Positions 47,401 to 62,400 of a stretch of 64,000 bases of DNA are shown here, piece after piece (positions within the stretch are counted from its first letter, which is position 1; every line of letters begins with the position of its first letter). The notes beneath the pieces are model-generated. The model saw only the letters and a program-made list of their open reading frames with translations, did no database searches and was not told where the DNA came from. A program made the translations under genes and the position numbers. Source of the DNA: Paragonimus skrjabini miyazakii (taxonomy: Eukaryota; Platyhelminthes; Trematoda; Plagiorchiida; Troglotrematidae); NCBI GenBank assembly GCA_014338405.1, contig JTDE01000972.1, positions 87,161 to 151,160 of the forward strand. Direction: 5' to 3'.

Positions 47401-50400
47401 CCGAATAGACGAAGTACATCCGATGGGTTATCTCTCTCCACGAAAACACACGATAAACTGGGTGGATAGTTTTGCCGCCGATATCCTTTTCAACGTTTGC
47501 TAGTAGTTCACTAAAAACAAACAAAATTCTGAAAACTTTGTGCAATTATAACTTGTAATGAGCCTGGCTAGTTGGGCACAATACAACTGCCTGGATTATC
47601 TCCAGAATTTTGCGGTCACACAACTTTACCGCGGAGTGTAGGTTCGTCCATGTTTTCTGTTGAACTTTCCAAACATCCGCTCAGAAATAAACTTGACGAT
47701 TTACAAATTCAACTGTGAAAGAATAGGATATTTATCACCACTATTTCACCATAGAAAAGAAAAAATAAACTGAAAACTAAAACAGTAAAACCGTTCTATC
47801 AGTTGAAAGCCTTTTGGGAAACTATTACTTTCAAATCTTTCATTCATTTCAAACTTATCTATGTTAAGCTTGGACGCCATGAGTGAAATGACAAGCGATG
47901 GAGAATCACGTCAATACTACTTCAACATGTGTAGTACTCTGAAGAAAAAGTTAGAACTGATCAAAGTATAACGATGACTGTTCATTCATCCTTAAGTGAA
48001 TTGATATAGAAACCACTTCAATGTAAACAGCAGATCCCGCCGATCGAGAACAAGGGATCAGTTTAGATAGCCTAGCTCTTATGTATATGTATTCTCAGCA
48101 ATACCCACAATATTGCCTAAAACCTGAATTTAGTGTGTGTATAATCAAAATTTATCTGACTAAGTCTGATTGTTTGAATGCTGGTGATGATTGTGGAACT
48201 TGAAACGAAACTAACTATAAAGTTGTCATTTTGAAAATGAAACTTGGCCACTGGAAACAAACGGGTTTTTAATCAAGCTCCATCAGGCCAATATATTCAC
48301 AATGGCTACACGGTGTATTATTAAGAGAGGAAATATAGTAAACTATAAAACCGATTAGGTGCAAGCTTGAAAGTGAAACGTCCGACCACTTGATGCTGAG
48401 CCATTTCAAAATGGTCTAAGTTCTGCGCACATGCATTGTTCTAAAGTTTGGGAGGTCACCTTACGCTCTGTGATGCATATCCTTAGAACGAAGCCGTGAA
48501 AGTCGCCAGTCTCGTAATTCCGTGACTTCAAACAGGATTACGTGACCCGGGATTTAATCGATTCAACAGTTGAATTGTTTTTGGTCTTTTGTACCGGGAC
48601 TTGTTATCCATACGAAGGTCTTTCGTTATGTTAGCAGTGTGGGTAAAATACGCCAATTACGGCTTTATTGCAGCAACGATTGTTCTACAGTTTCTGCTGC
48701 TAAGCCGTGCGAAGTTCAGAAATAATCTAACATACGTCATACCGCATGACGTGTTACGGAAAATAACAAAACGAGCGATACCAAAGTAACCTCACCTTCG
48801 AATGACTATAACCTACTGGTATATAACAATGTTGCTTTCCTTATTGCTTACAATGTCTTACGTTGTCAATCAAAACCGGTTTAATTACAAGCATAACCCG
48901 CAGTCGATTTGCTCGGTGTGATTTTACATACCCACTTCTGTAACTCTGTACCAGCATCGTTCATAGCATACAACTTCCATGACCTTCATCACCAAACACA
49001 GAGCTACATCACAGAACAAACTTCCGTCAGCAGAAGCGTGATCGGAACAACATAAAATTAAACCGGCCTAGCATTTTAGTTGAATGCCTAAGACCGAGTT
49101 GTTCATTAAGTTTGCTTACTCCCGTAACTGGAAGTGCTGTCAACAATCTATGTAGTTATTTTCACCTGGTTAAGTGTTTCAGCCTGCCACCTTTTGTCCA
49201 ATTAGTACGCATTATCTATGCAGTAATTTTGACATTTCAAGCATTCATGCATTTTACCTGATAACAACCGTGTCATCCAAGTCAAAATCAATGATTAATG
49301 AAACTGATCAGTTGCACGATCAACGATCTAAACACCTTTCATTGGATCCGCCCAAATCAAACTTGGCTAGACAGCGGTAGTCGTAGCAACCGGAAGTCGG
49401 AACCTGCATATAACGATTTTTATTCTTAGCATTTTGACAGCTTCTGTATAGTTGAGTTAAAACCGATAACTAATTTCGTGAGTATGCACTGTTTTTATCT
49501 TGAAAACTTGAAAATAAATCAAATATAAAACGGTGTTTATATTCCGGCATACTTAGGCGTTCGTTGTCAGACTATTTTGCATATTCAACAGACAGTTTAA
49601 AATTTTCAGTAGTGGCTGTTTGTTCGTAAATCCGCACTATTAAAAAGATTTAGAGCGAGTAACCGAGTTGAAAAATAAACGTACACGTTTGTGGACAAGT
49701 ACGCACAGCAGGCGACACGTTTGTTTACAAATATAATAGCTCTGTCATAACGGAAAACCTTCATTCATAGCAGTGCGTTACGATACGCCAATTCAATTCC
49801 AAGGTTTATCGTTTGGATAAGGTGCAGCAATAGAATAGGTGTGAGGCGGCCTCATAGAATGAAGTTCTTCGATAACCAACCTCACATATGAATAGGTTCG
49901 AACTTAACGACCAAATTTACTGACGTCTGCTGTTCATTCTACATTTCGGCATTCAACTGCCACACTGCCACATTGCACGATCCACACAACAGTATTAAAA
50001 TAGGGAAACCCGGAATACTCCGTGGAACATCAGAAGAGTTTACTTAAGTGAGAACTTATCAGCAAAGTACGCCAAAAAGACATCAAGAATCTGAAACCTC
50101 TCACAACTTTTAAAGACCTCAGTTTTAAACATTCACAAACCTATTCAAACATCAGTGTCAACAAAACTAATAAAGATGACGGAACTGGTCATGTAAGTTC
50201 ATCGATTTGGAGCACTTAAACTTCGATAATATCATTCCTTTGTTTCTGTTATCGTCGATAGATGTACGGTTGCTGAAGTATACAACAAAAATGAAGAATG
50301 TCTTTGTCAGAAACGAGGATTTATTCTACACGCTTTTGAAGGCCTGCCAATCAAGCGAATTGTGCATCTACAGTTATCCTTATTTTAAACTTTTCACCAC

Positions 50401-53330
50401 CATACTAAGCGTTTAACCGCTTTTTCCAATTTCCGGTGCAAAAACAACGGTCTGTTCTTGCAAACCTTCTACCCCGTAAGAACCCTATACTTACCTAAAT
50501 AGATCGATACCACTAAGAGAGAAAATGCCAATCTCCTGATACAGTTTGCTAAGTGACATAGCAGTGGGGCTGCTACTAATCATAATTCATTAAGAAACCT
50601 GAATTGTTCCACAATGACACGTTACCGTGGTTAACTACGGTAATTTAGGAAGGTAGATTTGTAAATTTTCCAAGAATGATAAGAGCTTTTGTTTTTTCTT
50701 CTATCAATTTAACTCATCTCTTTGAACTTTACAGGTGAGCTATATAAACAGATTATACAAAATAAATTATAACATTACCCAGATAAACCAATAGGGTGCT
50801 TGGAAATTACTGTAGCACAATTCTGTTCAAATCTTGTACTGTGTCTACCTTTTGTTCATCTGACAGCTTAACTCGCGAATTTACCTTTATTTATTCTTAT
50901 ACAAATATGTATAGATTCCAACATTTGTATCCGGATTAGCCAGTCGTGTTAACGAAAACCAAAAGGCCTGTGTGTCACTAAAATCAGCTGGCGCTACCCA
51001 GCTCACTCAAGCTTGACTCAAAACTATAATGTCCAAGAGCATGAGTGGGGGATACTTCTATTGTTGTCAGTGCCAGTCAGTTAACTGGATCCAGATAACC
51101 TCAAAACAAAAAAGAATGGTTATTTAATAAGGTACAAGAAAATGGACGGTAAAGTGTTAGCTCCAAAAATATGTCTACTTAAATGCTTTGACAATGTTGT
51201 ATAGGATGCGAAAAACAGTTGTAGTTTAATACTTCTAACCGAAAGGAGATAAAACCTTCAAGGTAGATGGGATTCCAAATTCGAAGACTGCGGGTGTGAG
51301 GAGACCTCTGTGCTCGGGTGCCTCCACTACAACAAAATACTTCACCTAACAAACGCGTGTCACTGGTTTGCACGGATGAGTGCGGTACACTGCGGTCAAC
51401 TTGACAATGCTAACCAAGTAACCGTCATGGTCGACTAGTACGCCAAGAACAAAAGTGAACAGCAACACCACATACCATCTTTCGTTAGACGAAGCATTAC
51501 TTGTTTTAAAAACATTGGATCAAGGCTTTTGAGCTTCTATTCTCTAAGAGAAAACCATGTATGTGTCCTTAAATTAAAAGAATACGATAGACCATGTTAC
51601 TGACATACAGCATCTCAGAAAATCTAACTCAAGGTACAACTCTCCCCTTAACAGTCATGAATGACGTTGACTTCTTTGGAATGACTTTACCATTGTCGTC
51701 ACTACACATACGGGACGGTTTACATTTCAAAATTGCCTGACAATCAGCATTCCTCAGTTTTCTACGAGACGGTCTAAAATGTTACCCGTAACCTTAGAGT
51801 TGTGTAATCGAGTTTCAGTTTTTCCCAGCTAATCTTATCGAGCCCCAGAATTTACGTTGTATATTTTTCGTGAGAACGACGAAAATTAATGGCAGATTTC
51901 CAGCTAGGTTTAACGAAAACCAGGAATGTAGGTTTTTCCATTTTAGCATCTTTTATTCTCTCGTTTCTTTTCTTGGCCAATACCTGCACCTCAGATTCAT
52001 ATCAACTGTTATCTGACGAAAATACATTCCCTTGTTAGTTCCTTCCAAAAGTATTACTACGTGTAATTCATAGATAATGGTAAGCCCGAGTCAATACATT
52101 TCTAAGCTTTTCATTAACAACCTGTCTAAAAAAGAAAGTTTTTATTAATGTCAGGGCATGCTTGTCCTTTAAAAACTTTAATGCTAGTATGGAAAAGCAA
52201 AAGAAGTAAATGTAGAAGAGATGTACAAAAAAGCTTATGTGAAAAATGTCAAATGTGGTCAAGTTTATATCAGGGTCAGACATTTCTGAATCCAATTTCC
52301 GGACACTTTAGGTAAAACTTTTATGAGGTTTTGACAAACGCAACTGGTGGCCGTACAAATCGGATTACTGTGTGCCAGCTGAAAATGGGCGCGGTTTTAA
52401 ATGAGCCGCCAGCCTAAAACCATAGGAGATCGTCATCTTACTCATGGTAAAATGCCATCTGTTAAAAAACGAATGTGTTCAGTACAGAAAATGTAGCTCA
52501 GTCAATTGTTCACACAAGCAGAACAACAAACAAGTAGATATAACTAGGCATGTGTGGCGTGCTAAACTTTAATTCAGCAGAATTTAATTTGGCAAAACCG
52601 CAATTTGAACTTTAGACTTCATTATGTTCATGACTTAGTGGGCAACCCGGTATCATCCAGTCAAAACATGGTGTAGTGCGTTACGTTTCACTATGTACTC
52701 CTTTGTTGATTCAAAAACGGGCAGTTTGTTTGATTACTGACTAACATAAAAAAGACATTCTCAACTTGAGGAAATGACCGAATGCAGTGCATTATACGTT
52801 AAAAGTAATATGAAGCCAAAACTAGTGAAGGATCGCTCACGAACGCTTGTTTTCGAAGGAAACGTCACGTATAAAAGAAAACTGAGTAATAGTTGTACGC
52901 TGCGTTATACAATGCAGCGCTCGTCGTGTGAGATGTGAGCATCTATAAAATGTTGCTTCCGTTCACACTTAGCTCAATCAGTCATGATCTTGTGTATCTA
53001 AGCTGCGGTATTCTTTAAATGTGTTTCTAGTGTTAATCGTGCGATGTGACGATTCGGCAAATTTCTCACTGGCCACCTACTGATGATGATTAATGTAAGT
53101 TTACGTAGACATGTAACGAACTACTGAATTTAATGCAAGTGCGACACAATTGAAGAAAAGTATTTGTTTTCAACATGCACATTGTTCGTAAATTCTGAGG
53201 GCAAATAATATTTTTCGCAAAGATTTAGCAAAGCTGAAAATTGATGCACATTTCTATAGTAAATTTATCATGATAGAATTCAGTTCAAGTCGAATCGATT
53301 TAAGAATTATTGTTTTGGATTGATTTTTCT
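44416..53330. other. No gene recognised
   Basis: AT-rich DNA with the (AT)8 patch at 45321-45336 and a variant of the 11-bp motif near 49842. Open frames are all short and lack splice-flanked, family-like peptides. Two TATAAAA boxes occur at about 52871 and 52947 without a coding frame behind them. Confidence 0.5.
45321..45336. repeat. (AT)8 microsatellite in an AT-rich patch
   Basis: Eight AT units inside a 45240-45480 stretch that is unusually rich in TATA, ATAT and TACAT words. Possibly a polymorphic site. Confidence 0.85.
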
Positions 53331-53430
53331 NNNNNNNNNNNNNNNNNNNNNNNNNNNNNNNNNNNNNNNNNNNNNNNNNNNNNNNNNNNNNNNNNNNNNN
53401 NNNNNNNNNNNNNNNNNNNNNNNNNNNNNN
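53331..53430. other. Assembly gap (100 N, unknown size)
   Basis: Exactly 100 N, the conventional length for a gap of unknown size. Distances and order across it are therefore not certain. Confidence 0.95.
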
Positions 53431-56400
53431 CATACTATAAGATGCTTAATGATAACGGTCCACTAATTTGCATATTGTAGCCTTCGAAAATGAGTAGTTA
53501 TCCCACGCTCTGTTGAAATTTAACAGCATCTACGGAACAAATGAGATGTTCATTGTCACTGAACAACGCAGCAAGGCTGTCAAATTTTGGTATTTTGTAT
53601 TCAAACTTTAAATCGAAATCTGGTAGTGAGATGAGAAAATAAAGATTATCACAATGTTGTTTTGACTGCAAGTATATTTTTCATCTTCGTTCATCACGTT
53701 GCAACGTTGGAAAACTTCGCCAGTGTCAACTTTTTGATGCAGATACAGCCAACTTTTAATAACATCTACATGGTATGACACACTATACTACAAAAATATT
53801 TTGTTTAACCTTAAACAGTCGGTAAAAAATGTTTCGTCTTGTGCTACTGGTCACGTATAACAGTTGTATTAGGAATGCAATACAGTGCTGAGCAATGCAT
53901 AATGTTATATGTTAGCATGAATCTTCGTTAAACATATCTTGACATTATTTAACTCATAAAAAACTATGGGAATCTCACTTTTCTCTATCTACTAAACTGC
54001 TTCAAAAAAAGAACTATCATTCCGATTGATTATCTTTGGCTAACTCAGTGTTTACCTAAGATAAGATAGCTAACATTCTGTGACATGAGAACAGTTGAAC
54101 GATAGAAATGTCGACTTCAAGCTGTTTATATTCGCATCGTTCAACTTCAGTGACACATACCCTGGTTTGACACAAACTAGATGGTAGGAGGGTACTTATA
54201 CCAAAACGTGGCTTAGTTGGAAAGAATTTGTCAACTATTCCAAATGACCGGACAAGGAGAACATTATTCAAAATAGGACGCGGCAGATGTTTCGTGTGAG
54301 CGAATTTCGTTATATCTACTGTACAGCTAATGGCGTAGCGAGCACATAAGTTGCATAATGAAAACATTGGTCCCCGTGTAATTCTCAGCCACGACAAATG
54401 CATGCATTACTGACGAGCTGTAGCACGAATAAGATTCAAGTGTAATGACGTTTTAAGAAAACAACTCTTCCGGACGGTCTATCAGAACTCAAAAGTCGTA
54501 ATCAAGTGTGAGCACTACCAAAAACATTAACATTTCCGACTGCTTACCAGCAGTCTTCATGAATTCAGCGAGTTCAACCTAACTAAAGAGCCCTACTAGG
54601 TAGGCCGTGCAGTAAATATTGAAATAAAATCACAGTGCTTTACCTCAACAGAATCGGTAAACCGGAGAACCGGTTATGCCAACCGTGACACCAACAGCTC
54701 AGTGAACCACATTATGGTCTCGCGAGCCCGTGGACCGAAGTCAAAGTGACGATCGGAATGGGGAAATTCATTACTAAGGAACTGTAACCCCAAAGTTAGA
54801 GTTTCTCTTTGAATTCAACTGATTGAAGAAATCTAATCGAGTATAACAACTGGAGTCAACTGTAAGTAGAGTTTAGATCACTTAAAATCAACTATTCAAC
54901 CATTTTTCATTAGAGCGGTTAGTCAGCGAGTGACTGTTTCATAACACCGTATCAAAAAGAATATCTAAAATCTTACTGTTTTTTTGTCCACCCTATTTCA
55001 GCATGGACTCGATCTAACAAGCCTGTGTTATGAGTTTGATAAAAACTGAGCAGACCGCAGCGCTACAAGTCTGGCATGTGCCGGAACAATTTCACGTCGC
55101 AAGCCCCGGTAAACTATTCCAAGTAGAAAAGTACTTATCTCCTAACTGTCAGCTATCATCAAATATAGGTATACATTAGTTCTATGGCACACTGGTCTGT
55201 TGTCCGTTTTCAAGAAATTTATGTTCATGGCTTTATGTTCATCTTTGGTTCTGTTATTTCAATCTGGTTGGTTTAGAGGAATATGGGTCTTGAAAATGAT
55301 ACTGACTGGCAGTGCATCAATACTGCATCACAGTTTATTTCGAAATGTGGATCAAAAACTTTGGTTCAGGGAACTCACGAACAAGGTGTCAAAATACTTA
55401 AGGGAAACAGAGTTTCACACGCAAGATATGTCAAGCGTGAGGTATTCCACTGTTGACTACTACACCATTGACCTCACACTGGGCACGAGCAAATTATCAT
55501 ATTTGAAAGCTCAGCCACTTTCACGTGTGGGTAACGATCAGGTTGCCCGATCGTTTCCAGAGGAGGTAGAGTAACTGTCTTGTCAACTAAAATCGGGAAT
55601 CCTGCGATTAGGACTACCGAGACAGGTCAAAATTTCCGATCTCATTAAACGTGCTAGGCGACGTCTTTATGTCAAACCAATCAATGAGATATTGGATGGC
55701 TCCATTATAAATTGTCCAATATGATGTATTAGAAAAATGCAGGAGGAGAGGCGGTCAATTATTAAAATAGCTACACTGTTATTCAAACACCCAATACTAA
55801 GGTGCTAATATCTTGCAATCGAACAACAGAGCTGTAAGCAGAAGCAAGGCTTCATCAGCAAGACGGATCTATTTAGGTTTGCTCTGCCTTGCGTTAATTC
55901 TAGTTAGTTCACATATAACTCGGTCAAACAACGACAAAATTTAAGCCAATAATTTTGATTAGCCTCACTTAACGTTCCCAGTCACCGACTGTGTGAGTAG
56001 CTGAGGAGATTAATCCAACCTACAATGGCCAACTCTCTGGACAGTGACTTCATTTCTCTGCCCCACTGTTATCCTCTATCCATCTCGCACCTTACACCAG
56101 TCAGTCGCAGCGTCGCCAGAGAGTGATCGGAGTGGTAGACGACTAGCTGGCATCCTTAATACAGGGTCCAGCCATTTGAATCCGTGTAAACTTAAGGGAT
56201 TACCTTCTTTTTCAATGTTGTGTTGCAGTCACGCATTAGTAAAAACCACTGATTTACTGCTGTCCATGGTGTTGGTGATGATAATGTTGACAGTGATGAC
56301 TTGTTGGAAACGAATTTTGCCTAGAAACTAATTGATCATGTTAGGATATGGATCCGTTAAACTTCCTGTCGCCAGTCGTGTGACCAGCTTGATAACAGGC

Positions 56401-59400
56401 CAGCATTTCTTAAATAAAAAGTATACATCTATCTTGGTGACAGTTAAGGTTTGCTGGCAAGCTGAAGGTTGGTTAAAATCAACTGCCACTTGTTGAATGG
56501 TTTAAGGTCATGCAATCAGCAGGACTTCAGAATACTTGTAAATTCGCAAACCTGTTACGTTATTCATATAGTCTTAGTCTGAATATTCGGTCGGCTTTGG
56601 GACTTTGCCAGGGAACTTAAGAGACAATCTTCATATGATTTTTACCGGCATAACATTTCTTGTTGTGTTTCTGCACAGACAGGTGTGACTCGAACATATG
56701 AAAAACATAAAGCACAATAAACGTACAGGTTTAAAAGACAGGATCTCCACCGAGTAAAGTGAACAATAACTTTCCACATTAAGTCATCTCGATGGCACAG
56801 ATGTGCCTGGTTCGACTAATCGCTTACAACCGCAACTTCACCACAAACTAACTGGACACAGGAATGGGCACATGTTAGTAGATGATAGTGTTTGACGACT
56901 TACCGGGTACGTTCTGTCGTGTACCCGCATAATACTGTGAAGGTTTCAGGGAAAGTCGATCACTGTCTCGCCCCAAGCAGATGTTTGGTTGGGTAAGTTA
57001 CTGAATTTTGTACCCATGCTAGTTGTTCTGCATCCGTAACCTCTTTGGAATGTGATTACTGATTTGTAACCTCATGAAATCTGTAGATCACTTAGGTCGT
57101 CAAAAATCATTTTGATGACCTAAATTAACGGACTTAGAAGGTCAGTTTGTGCACATCTTGCTGCACAACTGCTCCGCTTAGCACATTCTGCGACTTTTGG
57201 CATCTGGACTTTATTTCAGATGCTTGGAAAAGTTGGTCACTCATAAACGAGTGCCAACAGTACCTTGAACACGTCATCGTTGGATGGATGCTGGTCTTTT
57301 GTGAAATGTCCGGAGCAACCAGTTTACGATTACATAGAGAAGGATGCTTCACTTTCTAGTAGAAGTGTGCCCTTTGTAAAATAGTTTGCAGTGATCCCCA
57401 TTTAGACCACTTCTAGCTGATGAATCTAGACAAGGACGAAACCGACTGTTGATTGTCCGTGTGACGGTAAGTATCAAGAACCATTATGGAAGTGAACTTA
57501 TCTTTTCCACGTTGACCTCGTGGCTGCTCCTGTATGCTGGCGGTTAGCCAAACCGAGCATAATTGAACTGCTGAGATAAATTAAGCTGGACGGTCTTTGT
57601 TTACTGAACCGTCTTCTGGCAGCGTATATCTACTTTCCTTATATATGCTTCATATCTTCAAGTTACGCGTGTATGTGCGTTCACACTTCATTAAATCTTA
57701 TGTCGCTAAACATCATACAAATTACGTCCTTTGATTTTTACGTTGAAACTAAACATTTATCTTAAAATTGGGGACAACTGACAATTCATGTTCAATTGTT
57801 CAAGAAAATCAATGGCACAGTCATTTAAATAATCTATAGAGCAGGAACACATTGAATGACCACGGTGTGTAACATCTGAGTACATAATTTTTAAACAAGT
57901 TGTCACGGGCTATGAATGGTTCAGATCAAGTAAACTATACAATGTCAAGTAAGGACATTCCGCTACATTTAACTGTACTCTTAGGGAATAGCATCCTGAC
58001 TGAAAGTTCTCAACCGGAACGCGTTAGCCGAAACGAAAGAGTAAGATAACCAATGAGGAAATGTATAACGTTAAAGTTAGAAAGTACTTAAATAGGGACA
58101 ATAGTTAACTTTCAGCTAAGTACTATTTGGAAACTGGTCACACAAAAGGTAAGGTGAATATCCGTGCGTTTTGACAGGCTATCTGTTTCATACAGGAAAG
58201 TATAGTGACGAAAGTCAACAACACTGTAAATGGAAAACGTGCACCAAAAGATCCACGGACGTAGTAGCCAGCTTTGAACAAGCAGAAAGAATACATCTGA
58301 GGAAACAAACCGAATACGGAAACTTTTTTGTTGTCCTTCACTGTTTACATTCCCGTTCCTGGTAACTTAGCATGCCACTCAACAGATTTGGCAGGTGTAT
58401 ACGTACAAAATTTCTGCCCAGAAGTATTAGAGAGATAACACGTGAACTCAGTCAGTAAGGTTTGTCTTTTCAAATTGATCCAGGTTTACAAATGAATCCC
58501 CCGATCAGAAGATCCCTATGCAATAAGTGAAACATAATCACGTTAAAGTAATAACCGATTCCCATTAATTCAGCTGTAAGTTGCAGAAACCTGATGACAG
58601 GATACAAAGGTGTCATGCGGTGTCATGTGATACAGACATTTGAAGTTAAGAAGACAAATTTTGCATCGACTGGATGTGCCGGTGTTCAGAAGCACAGGGT
58701 AACCAATTCAACCATTTTTGGCAGTTTCTGACTAAACAAATGCTTGTCACTTCGAACATTCAAACAGTTTACCTGTGTAATTATGAGCAAAGATGAATAT
58801 CATCAGCTTGCATTCAACGTTTTTTAATTTGCACCAATAAATTATTGAGAATGAAGTAATCACTGGAGGTTCACGTTGAACCGTTTTATGCGGCCTATTA
58901 CACGTCGGGGTATTAAATCTTTTAACCCTTAGGACAGTTATTTGCATGTTAAAGTTAACGGATTTGCAGATAAGACCGATAGAATGAAGGATGTATACAA
59001 TAAACCACCACCCAAAAGGATGGTCATCAACAAACTAGCTACAACTGCCGAAACAGTTGTTTCTAATTCTATTTGCTTAGGACAACAAACTAGTGGATAA
59101 CTAAAACATCTCGAGCGTACGAAAAAATTGAACTCTATACTCCATTCAGATTGTGTTTCATATTGGTTTTCCGTATAACGGGTTAGTCTGACAAAATCAC
59201 GTTACATACATTGGATTGATCACATTTAACAATTCCTTCAGGTAAAGAGAATACCGTCACATCCCATTCTCTTTTGAGTAAGCAACACAAAAATATATGA
59301 GTGAACTCGCTGTACCATTTCTTTTACAAAATTTTGCACCATCTAAGTTAGCCCGAAATGCATTAACTCATATAGTACACTGAGTTGTTGAATCAGTCAG

Positions 59401-62400
59401 CTACTGTAAAGACAAGTATGTAATTTAAAACTGTCCGAAGTCACAATTAGGACTTCGATCTCACTAGGGCACTCAATGGGGGCGCAGTCCATCAATAATG
59501 CGTGAAACCAGAACTGAAGGAACACTAATCGTAGTTGTTAGTAATGTCTATTTCACGGTAAAAAATTATGTTTTGATGGTGGAGTGTGTGAAAATCACTA
59601 ACTGGAAAATATGATTAAAGGACTTTATTTGATTATAAACTGCCCTACTAAAAATGATACCCACCTAGAACAGAGAATTTAGGAACTTCACCTCGACTTG
59701 ACTAAGTCCTATTGTCACCCTGTTAATGTGGACCGACACCTCAAATTACCAGTTTTTACTGGTTTTGAACGTAAGGGCCCAAAAGGGTGTTTGTAATGCT
59801 CCTTAATACTCACTCCCAGACTAAAACTCCACAACCAGTTTCGTCTTTTTTTAGACTCGCAAGTAGAAGAAGTCTGAATAGGGAGTCAAACTGGCTACGC
59901 TTCGTCTTACGAGACACTGCACTTATCCGCTCGGCCAACATCGCTTGTAACTAGGAAAGTTATATATATATTTGATAACTGGTTTGGTTCTACCCCGTTA
60001 ATCCAGTTTGCTTTTTCACTATACTGGGGAAGCACACTATAGTGTAACAAGTATAACTGAAGTGTTTTCTGTGTTTTCCATCGCGGGACGCAAGGTTTTC
60101 GCATTGCCCAATATAGTTAAGCGTCCCGGTCAGACCAAATCTAACAGTTTTAATCACTTGTTGTTGTTCAGAAACGAGTCAACTCAAGCATTTGGTATTT
60201 TACATTCGGCGACCGCTTTCTTGACATTGACAACAACCGACAGTATTACCATACATGGTTACGTTTCAACTGGGACAAACTTGGACTGCTGCGGTATGCA
60301 TTACCAGGATAATGTGGTCAATCCCAAATGTAGCCACTAGTACTCATATTTCGTGCTATAAATGGTCGGAGGCTAGAGTCGAAATCTGTTCAATGTTATC
60401 GGTTCAGACCATCATGACCCACTACCTCAGGTATTAAACGTCGAGCTGCGTAGCCCACAACAGTCGTTGTTTTCCGTCTAGCATTCGATTAAGAACTGGA
60501 GGCTTGGTACACATTCTCATTTTATGAATTTCTCTGATAAAACTTCGGATTGGCTGTGATAAATCATTAATTTGGAGCACCATGGAAACTCTTATGAAGG
60601 GCTTCGTTGTGTACATTGATTAACACATTCTTTAACAGTTTCTGTTCTTTTATTCCTCATATTGTACGGCTTGGAATGCAACGCACCAAGAGATCCATCT
60701 CCACAGGGTAGTTGAGTATGTATTGTTACAGGTTGGCAGGACACTGTGCACACTTCTCCGTTTGAATTACGATAGTTCTCGTTGTCTCTAGGCTTGATAA
60801 GCTCTTATTGTCGTTCAGTGAAACAGTACATTTCAATCTAGCCCACCTCTTCTGAAATTTACATGCTGTTTCATGGAAGCCAGCGATTCAACATTTTACG
60901 GTGAATGTCACGAATTACATACACTTGGGCGGCGAGCTGTGATTCATCACCGAAGTACAGAAAACGCGGCACAAAGTACATATTGGATGCTAATATGTGT
61001 CTATTTATTGTGACAGAAAGCTACGCTCCAAAACGTAGTCGAGTATGCCACTCATTTGTGGGTGGTTAGGTTTTGTCAGGACATGTTAATGTATAACCAC
61101 AATGTTACGCAACAAAATTAAATTACCACTCAATGGTTATCGATATTTTCGCTTCCCTCATCTACGTTTTTTGCAGAAACCCTAATAGCTGAAGTGCTGC
61201 TGATTGCCATGAATAAAACTTTATTGTCCGCGAAATCGTGAACAACATTTACGTTCCCCGCCGAAGGTACTCATTCGGGAGCAGTTAGTGGGGTGCGCCT
61301 ATCTCACTCTCCTTGATAACCTCTGTGGGGCGTTTCAGCATAGTACTGAGAAGAGAAACATCCAAAATTGAATTGAGAATACCTCACTTTGGTACTGAGG
61401 CAGCCATGAACCCGTCCGTAGAACCATATATTTTCAGATCCTTTTCTACCTACTGTGCAGATCCAGTCCAAGGTTTTGCGGTTGGGTTTGATTCAGTATA
61501 ATTTGTTAGTCAGTCCAACATATATGATCCGCAAAACTGGGGAACAACCCCGGTAACAGTGACTTGGCATTTTGGGAGATATCATAGATACAAGTGAGGT
61601 AGTAAATGGTACTAAAATCTATGTGATGTGATTACTCAATAACTGGAATCTACTCGCTGTCGTGCATGATCAGTTTACTCCCGCACGTAGCTTAGGGTAT
61701 ATCTCTTTTATTTATAAGTGATTACATCTCAGTGGGTTATTTGAAACAGCACAGTACTTCCGCCCTTTGGTAATCTCAGTATCGGTTTCGTATATAAAGT
61801 TTTTGCAGTAAATTTCTATTGATCAATAAACATTGCAAACTGTCACCAGAATTTCTATAAGCCGTTAAACTCCGTTCACTTTAAACTGCTCCGAAGTCGT
61901 TCGTGATTGACAGAGCTAATCGTATGTATCCCTCAGAGACAAAACTTGGGGTGACATTTTAATGCTTTTTTACCGGATGTCAAGAGCAATCACCTTTTAA
62001 ACCTTTCTATATGTCACTGAAGGAAATGGTGGTGCAGATGCCAGTCGATATACTCTACAACTATATTCCTGAGATAAAGTTTTGATTACCCAAAATTTCA
62101 GTTACTTTTCCGTGCAGATCGACCTCTCGTGGTACCAATCATAGTATCTGTTGACCTTGTTCCGCATCCTCTCCTCGACTTGGTTTCATTTGCTTGAAAA
62201 CTGAGCTGTCACACTTTTGAAAACTAGTTACCGGTTCATCTCCTACTCTGACATAAAAAGATGTAATTTGGTTTATCTGGCTGTCTGTCTGAATACACAC
62301 TCAGTGAGCATCCGCGCCGCATTACCGATCAACCAGAGCGGTCCCAACACGCTGCTGTGTACACTTTTGCGGATGCAAAGTGAGTTTTTTCAACCGTGAA

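Noticed and set aside
54056..54403. Minus-strand 116-codon frame
   Set aside because: Length is within chance, there is no convincing acceptor, and the peptide matches no family.
55200..55574. Plus-strand 124-codon frame with a hydrophobic start, possibly a secreted protein
   Set aside because: It needs a TTG start or a later ATG. About one or two frames of this length are expected by chance in 64 kb, and no homology was recognised.
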